This document shows, one piece after another, positions 58,341 through 64,000 of a DNA stretch of 64,000 nt. Each line of letters opens with the position of its first letter. The stretch's first letter is position 1. The position numbers and the translations under genes are program-made. Where the stretch lies: the NCBI RefSeq assembly GCF_001625215.2, contig NC_030383.2:4538779-4602778 (forward strand). The letters run 5' to 3'. The notes under the pieces are model-generated. The model was not told the origin of the DNA, did not search any database, and saw nothing but the letters and a program-made list of their open reading frames with translations. The stretch comes from Daucus carota subsp. sativus. Its lineage: Eukaryota > Streptophyta > Magnoliopsida > Apiales > Apiaceae.

Positions 58341-60146
58341 CAAGTTCCATATGGAAAATATAATGAAGATATGGCTCGGATCTAACCAGTCAAAAAACTC
58401 TACTAGACGACTTTTGAGAGGAGCCCAAAACAAACATCTGAGGCATTTTAAAAGATATAATTAATCATGTTAAATAACTAAAAACTCCTAAAGAAAATGA
58501 AATTACAATCGTCCGAATTTATCGAGTTTTAAACAAGATGATCATATAAAATATTTGATACTTTTTTATTTTTAGCAAGCTTAAAAGATTAAAAAAAATA
58601 TTGTTACCCGTACGTTTATATTATGCACAATTTTATTAGATTAATACTGCTACAAAACATTTCTATTATAAGAATGTTCATACAAAACATTAATATAGTA
58701 AAAAAATACAAATGAAATTGTTAATTATGTCTTATGAAAGATAATTTATGATTTTATAATTTATAAAATGAAATATAACTTATACATGTATTATCATGAT
58801 TATGGTTGATAACAACTCATTATTATTATATCTAAATACTTATTTTGTTATGACCATCCATTCTATCTTAATTTAATATATATGTGTGTTTTTTTAGTTT
58901 TAATATTTAGAATTTACAAATACTATCTTGCTTTTACCATCATCATAATAACAATGACCAGACAGTTTGAAATATTTTAAAACAGAAAATAGTTTTAAAA
59001 TTAAAAATAATAAGCCCATGAATTACACACTAATTGTTTCTCTTCTACGAACTATTTAGCTTTTACTATGATGTTTCCCAAAAATTAAAGATAAATACTT
59101 TTATCGTAGTAATTAACTATATTTCAATATTTTTAATCTTAATTTAAAATTACATGTTTCTAAATTTAATTTGAATATTATCTATTTATATAAAACAATC
59201 ACAAAAATATAATTATACACACACACACATCCATACACTATAATTATATAGTTTCAAAATTAAAAACGTATTTCATTTTTTTTCCAATCATTCATTTATT
59301 ATTTCATATCCCTATATAAAAATAATTATATTTATCAAATTGTCCTCTTATTTTGTTTAAGGTATAATCAATAATAAGAAAAGGTATTATTAAGTTCAAT
59401 TTTACAAAATTAATAGTTTTCGTTAGAATATTATTTTCAAATATAAAATATTATATAATAAAATTCATTATTTTTTAGTTTAATAAAAAATTTACTTTTC
59501 TGAAAACCCTTGTAATCTCATTTATTAATACACTTATAATATAAAAATAATAGTAAATTAATGAAAAAATAAATGAATGTTCAACTTGTTAGGAATACAT
59601 TATTCGGTAATGTTTGACAAAAATATGTAATTATTTTTACTTGAAATTTATTTTAATAGAAAAAAATAATTAAAACATATTTTTTCTTGTATTCTTAATA
59701 TTCTCATATAATTTTTTTATTATTGATTTTTTATATTGCTTGAGGGAACAAGTCTTGAATACTTACAAATTTCTTGAGAGCAAATTTAAATCAAAGAATA
59801 ATACCATAATAACACAAGAATTATACTAAGTATCAACCAACACTTATTTTATAAAAAATATTGAGCTATATTATATTTTCATTTTGTTATTTTGTGTCAC
59901 ACTAGTCATAAAGGTGTATCTATTCTTTGTACATATTTTAATCTATAAAAAGACTATTGTGAAGTAATTAAGTAAGATATATTTTATTATTATTATCAAT
60001 TCTTCTTTGTTAGATATTTTTTCGTTATCATTGATATCAGTTGAGTTATGATAACTTTATTAATGTTATCATCCGCCTTTTAAACTAATACAATCAAAAA
60101 AGAAATTTAACTTTAAAAATTTGTAAATATAATTTCAATTGCACCT
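58341..60146. other. AT-rich stretch, probably Helitron body
   Basis: No coding sense. Very low GC and long A/T runs, with a (CA)n run near 59218. Ends in a Helitron 3' hairpin, so most of it is likely Helitron sequence. The 5' end was not found. The phrase TACAAAACATT with flanks occurs at 58650 and at 60180. Confidence 0.45.
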
Positions 60147-60168
60147 AGGCCGCGCATGGCGCGGCTAG
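60147..60168 (+). mobile_element. Helitron 3' end
   Basis: GCCGCGC-ATG-GCGCGGC hairpin directly followed by CTAG (60165-60168) and T. Confidence 0.7.
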
Positions 60169-60682
60169 TAAATAATACTGATACAAAACATTCATCACAA
60201 CATCCCCGAACCACTCTGATGGGAGACATCCCTGTTACAAAACAACCGAAGGCTCAACATACCAAACATATATCCCCCATGCCGCCATTGATTCACTTCT
60301 TCAAGCCAGTACTGCATGTATACTTGCTATGTGTGACCTTTATGCATGTGTGTCACAAGCACATAGCGCTCTAAGCTCAGTGCAACAAGAAGCCTTGTGA
60401 TGCTTGTGGAGAGAAAGGGAATGTGCTATATGTGGATTTTGGAACCACAGGTATTGTCGATTTTTTCCAGCTACATTCCTGGCAGTCCTCTGCATCACTC
60501 TCTGCACCTCCTTGTTGAGATTTCAGGTATGCACACATTCATCCATTTCTGTGGCATTTACAGCAAATTAGTTAGCTAAACACAATCACTTATAGAGTTA
60601 TCATAAGTTTAAAAATTGAAAATCATGTTAATTTCATAGTTTCACCCAATCATATACACAGCTAATGTAGGAGTAAGTGAAC
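60169..60682. other. 3' flank of the intact helicase gene
   Basis: No gene recognised. The last ~30 bases before the stop are similar to 56585-56630 in copy E. Confidence 0.4.
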
Positions 60683-63600
60683 TCACAAGGATAGCAGAGT
60701 CCGGATATCATTGATGTTTAGTTTGTACACCGCTGGCCCAGCCATCCTCTTCTGATCCTGGAGAGCCAATATCCGCTCCTCGATGCTGTTTCGGGCAACG
60801 ATTCGTACAACAGTCACGTCTTTCGTTTGCCCTGTCAGGTGTACTCTGTTTATTGCTTGGTCATCAACTTCTGGATTCCACCAGGGCTCCAGAAGGTACA
60901 CCCTATTAGCAGCGGCGAGATCAACTCCGGTACTTGATGCCCTTAGACTGGCAAGCAAAACCGTGGGACGACCATTAGGAGCTGCCACACCAAAATCTTT
61001 GATCACTTGAGCCCTCTTTGTTGCGATCATCGATCCATCTAAACGCAATACATTGAAGCCAGCAGTCTTCAGAGGCTCTTCAAGTAAGATCAGCATCTTC
61101 CTGAACTGGGAGAATACAACAGACTTTGCTGTGGGGTCCTGATCCCGTGCTTCTGATAGAAGTTTCAGGAGAGCAGTTATCCTAGATGATTCTCCGGAAG
61201 AGGCCATTTCGGCATTACTTTGTTCTGTTGGAGCTGAGAAAATATCAGACTCCGAGAGATCATGCCGGCAAAGAGGGCAGCGGGGTCTGTCACGCTTGAG
61301 GGTCCTGAGGATGCATGACTGGCAGTATATGTGAGCACACCGTGTGATCACAATGTTGTTTGGGGCTGAAAGGCAGATCGGACACTCCAATTCTTCACTG
61401 CCGTCCAGTATTGCCGCCATTTTCTTCAGCAGCTCAGGGTTGTTGGACAGCTCTGCATGCATTTGCTTGTGCTTGTAAGTGTTCATCATAATAACATAAC
61501 TTAAGAGTACATAAATAAAACTATGTAGTCCATAAATGTGAATAAAAGATAGTTCTGCAAAATACCTTCTTTATTGCTGCACGGAAGAGTTGCGATGTGA
61601 ACTTTAGGGCAGAGGTCCATATGAGTACATGTCTGGCGGAGTCGGAGAACTATTCCAAGCACGGCTATGTAGTGGCTTCTGACTGTGCCTGAGGAGATGT
61701 AATCCTGAACGGCAGTCTTAGCCTCCACTTCCATCTGATCATAAAGCTGCCTTTCCTCGGCAGAAAGATCGACAGAACATATTTTCATGATTTTTCGAGG
61801 CAATCCGAGTATGTTCTGCTCTTTCGTCCTCCTCAAACAGATGGCTTCCATTACAGCCTAACACAGAACATGAAAATTCTTTCAAATATAATAAAGTACT
61901 ATATTAGATAGCCAACAAACACCACTCTAGCACACAATAAAAGGAGAGGTTGCCATTACTACTTGAAAACACATGCGAATCCAAGAAATCATAACAATGT
62001 CAGATCATATCAAGCTAAATGATTAAAGTACATATCTAGGAATTGTGAAGAAATTATTCAGGTAACATTGCTCATAAAACAAAAACAGGAACAGACAATT
62101 AACTTCTCTGCAAGTCCCTGAATTCAAGTAATCCCCAACTCACCATCTGTGTAAGTTTGTAGGACAAGGGGACATAAGTAGTGCAACAATCAATAATTAA
62201 GCAGGTATTTTAGACGAGTGCATGCACTATACAGGCAAAGAATGTTAAAACGTGTACCTGTAACCGAGTGACCTCACTACTCGTGTCCACTGGCTTTAGC
62301 AGCGTCTTTTTCCAGGAGTGTTTATCTGTAAATGGATTGTATTTCAGAAATGACATGAAAGAATACATGTCCATTGTAGTGTTTTGTAGGGGAGTTCCTG
62401 TGACCAGCCACCTCCGCCTAGCATTTAACCTAAGTACAGCAGAGGCTTGTGTAGGAGTGGAGTGCTTTATCAGATGTGCTTCATCCAAAATCACCCTCCA
62501 CCAAGGTACTTGGAATACTGGTGATCCCGATTCCAGTTCCGAAGCCAATAAAGAGTATGTGGTGAGTACCAAATCATACTTTATAAGCTCCATTGGGTCC
62601 TTAGTCCTCTGTTTATAATACAGGTAAACACTAAACTTCCCCGGCTTCGTGTGCTTTTTCAATTGCTCTTTCCACGTCGAAAACACAGAAGTCGAGGACA
62701 CAACCAATGTTGTCCTGGAAGCCACAAGATCAATCAAAGCATTTCCATCATTACTTAGCTCTCCTACAACTCTCTGCCTTTTCCTCATTTTATCCACCAC
62801 TCTACTCCCTCTCGCCCTCTTCGGCTCCTTACCTTGATAAATAGCAAATTCCTCCTTACCATCCTCCACCACATCACTTCCCGAACCACTACCACTACCA
62901 CCACCATAACTACACTTATCCGACGCAATCAAAGAAAGAAGAGTCAAGGTCTTCCCCATCCCCGAATCATCCCCCAAAATCCCCCCACGCAAAGCCCTCG
63001 GCCTATGCGCCACCCCAACATTCATAACCTCATTAACAAAACTCCCATCACACTGCTCCACCCAAAAAGGTGGCATCCCAGCCCAACTCTCCGTCTTCAC
63101 CATCCAAGCCAACGCCTTCTTCTGATGCAAAAACAACTCCGTCTTAACCACCTCCCTCGGCGTCTCCACCACTTCCACCACCGCACCATCACTCACAACT
63201 CTAGCTATCCCATTCAATCTCCTCTGATCATGCTCATCCTGCCTCGCCATCTCAACTATCTCCACACTCCCTTCAGTCCTAATTATCTCCAATCCACCCC
63301 AGATTATCTTAGCATAAACCTCATCCACCTTCTCCCGAATAGCAAACACATAGATTTGAACCGGCCTCCATTTAGCATCGGCTTTCATCGAATAATTCGG
63401 AATAATCGCTTCAACCCAAACCAAGCCAGCATCCATCAACCGCGCCAACACAACAGACGCTCTCTCATCAAGATACCCAACTTCCACGTTCATCCCATTA
63501 AACACTTTGATAACATACCGGTTTGACCAGAAGCTGTTATAATCACGAACCAAAGTCACCATTTCTCTCCCGGCGAGCGCACCGCGAACTTTCACTCCCA

Positions 63601-63745
63601 GAATATCCGCTGTTATGAACCCCAACATACAAACATCCCAGGGATGATTTAGCTTGGTGGGGTCCACTCCGGTGACGACCTCATGACCGCCGGTGGGGAA
63701 TTCCGGCAAGGTGTAAACATTCACTGGATGTCCTTGGTGTGCCAT
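60683..63745 (-). CDS. RAD5/HLTF-like (SMARCA3-like) SNF2 helicase with HIRAN and RING, intact copy F
   Basis: Three exons by eye, 62258-63745, 61566-61857 and 60683-61452, GT/AG borders and compatible phases; 849 residues, the usual length for the plant SMARCA3-like 1 group. The ATG at 63745 (AAAATGGC) has a good context. HIRAN domain about 35-140 (LGFITADILGVKVRGALAGR). SNF2_N: Walker A GILGDDSGMGKT (about 255-266), a GGGSGSGSGS linker, DEAH 421-424, VTGTPLQNT about 448. RING about 616-656: CPIC, CAHIYCQSC, CPLCRH. Helicase_C: SVVFSQFRK, LDGSM, LLASLRASSTGVDL, EPWWNPEVDDQAINR. Family members remodel chromatin or act in post-replication DNA repair, with the RING as ubiquitin ligase and HIRAN binding DNA 3' ends. 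Motif VI reads VHLTGQ instead of VHRIGQ (Leu near 799), so ATPase or translocase activity is uncertain. Confidence 0.92.
61858..62257 (-). other. Intron 1 of the intact helicase, enlarged
   Basis: 400 bp. In copies A and C the same intron is only about 85 bp. Roughly 61894-62230 is extra in the intact copy, or was lost from the others. Confidence 0.7.
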
Positions 63746-63841
63746 TTTCAAGCTGTGTGTATAGGTTTTGTGGCTGTGGAGATTTTTTTTGAATGAAATG
63801 TGAAGGCGGGTTTGGTGAGTGAAGATGAAGGGAGAGTGGAG

Positions 63842-63849
63842 TTTATATA
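63842..63849 (-). promoter_or_regulatory. TATA box of the intact helicase
   Basis: TATATAAA on the minus strand, about 97 bases upstream of the ATG. This allows a 5' UTR of roughly 65 bases. Confidence 0.6.
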
Positions 63850-64000
63850 GGTGGTGAAATGGAGAATAAGACCGTGTTTGGTATGGTCTTAAGATGGTAT
63901 GTATTTATGACAAAAAAGGTTACAACCAGTAACCAACAGCTTTTGGAAAATTTTATTTATTGTCATTAGGATTTTAGATACTATTTGTTGGATTTGTGCT

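Noticed and set aside
62649..63526. Long open frames on the plus strand opposite the helicase exon 1 (up to 230 codons, rich in His, Pro and Thr)
   Set aside because: They are antisense shadows of a GC-richer coding exon. The composition mirrors the real frame and no domain is present.

Overview
This is plant nuclear DNA, most likely from a eudicot. It is AT-rich, has plant-type short introns, and carries Ty1/copia, RNase H-bearing L1-type LINE, CACTA, Helitron, Stowaway, Harbinger-type and Mutator-type elements alongside plant-specific gene families (HIRAN/RING SNF2 helicase, RAV/NGATHA-type B3). The species cannot be fixed from the sequence.

The backbone is a decayed tandem array of a RAD5/HLTF-like (SMARCA3-like) helicase locus, all on the minus strand. 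Copies A (1-885), B (15.6-16.8 kb), C (21.5-22.8 kb), D (28.85-29.1 kb) and E (56.6-58.3 kb) are broken or partial. Only copy F (60683-63745) gives a complete three-exon model of about 849 residues, and its helicase motif VI carries an unusual substitution. The spacers between copies are also duplicated: parts of 886-2339, 7.8-10.2 kb, 13.9-15.6 kb, 16.8-19.1 kb, 20.2-21.5 kb, 22.8-30.2 kb, 47.9-49.6 kb and 52.3-56.6 kb align by eye. Because several spacer copies exist, empty sites are available for many insertions.

Between copies D and E lie a degenerate LINE (30.2-35.5 kb), a CACTA transposon with intact ends and target duplication but an internally deleted gene pair (35.5-40.8 kb), a tandemly duplicated B3 gene (41.7-42.6 kb intact, 46.7-47.5 kb frameshifted) and, between the two B3 copies, a broken multi-pass membrane protein gene (43.0-43.7 kb). 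The intact B3 gene encodes an RAV/NGATHA-like protein with an LFGV core and, after splicing, an LxLxL (EAR) C-terminus, so it is probably a repressor.

The rest is mobile DNA: a 4.7 kb copia element (3011-7727) nested in a LINE 3' fragment, a 1.28 kb TRIM-like LTR element (49642-50921), three Mutator-like hairpins (17406, 50962, 56905), a pair of small CGGTTTTTC MITEs (12174, 27396), a Stowaway, a Harbinger-type MITE, an Au-like SINE piece and several Helitrons. No tRNA, rRNA or CRISPR was seen. All splice models and similarities were made by eye.
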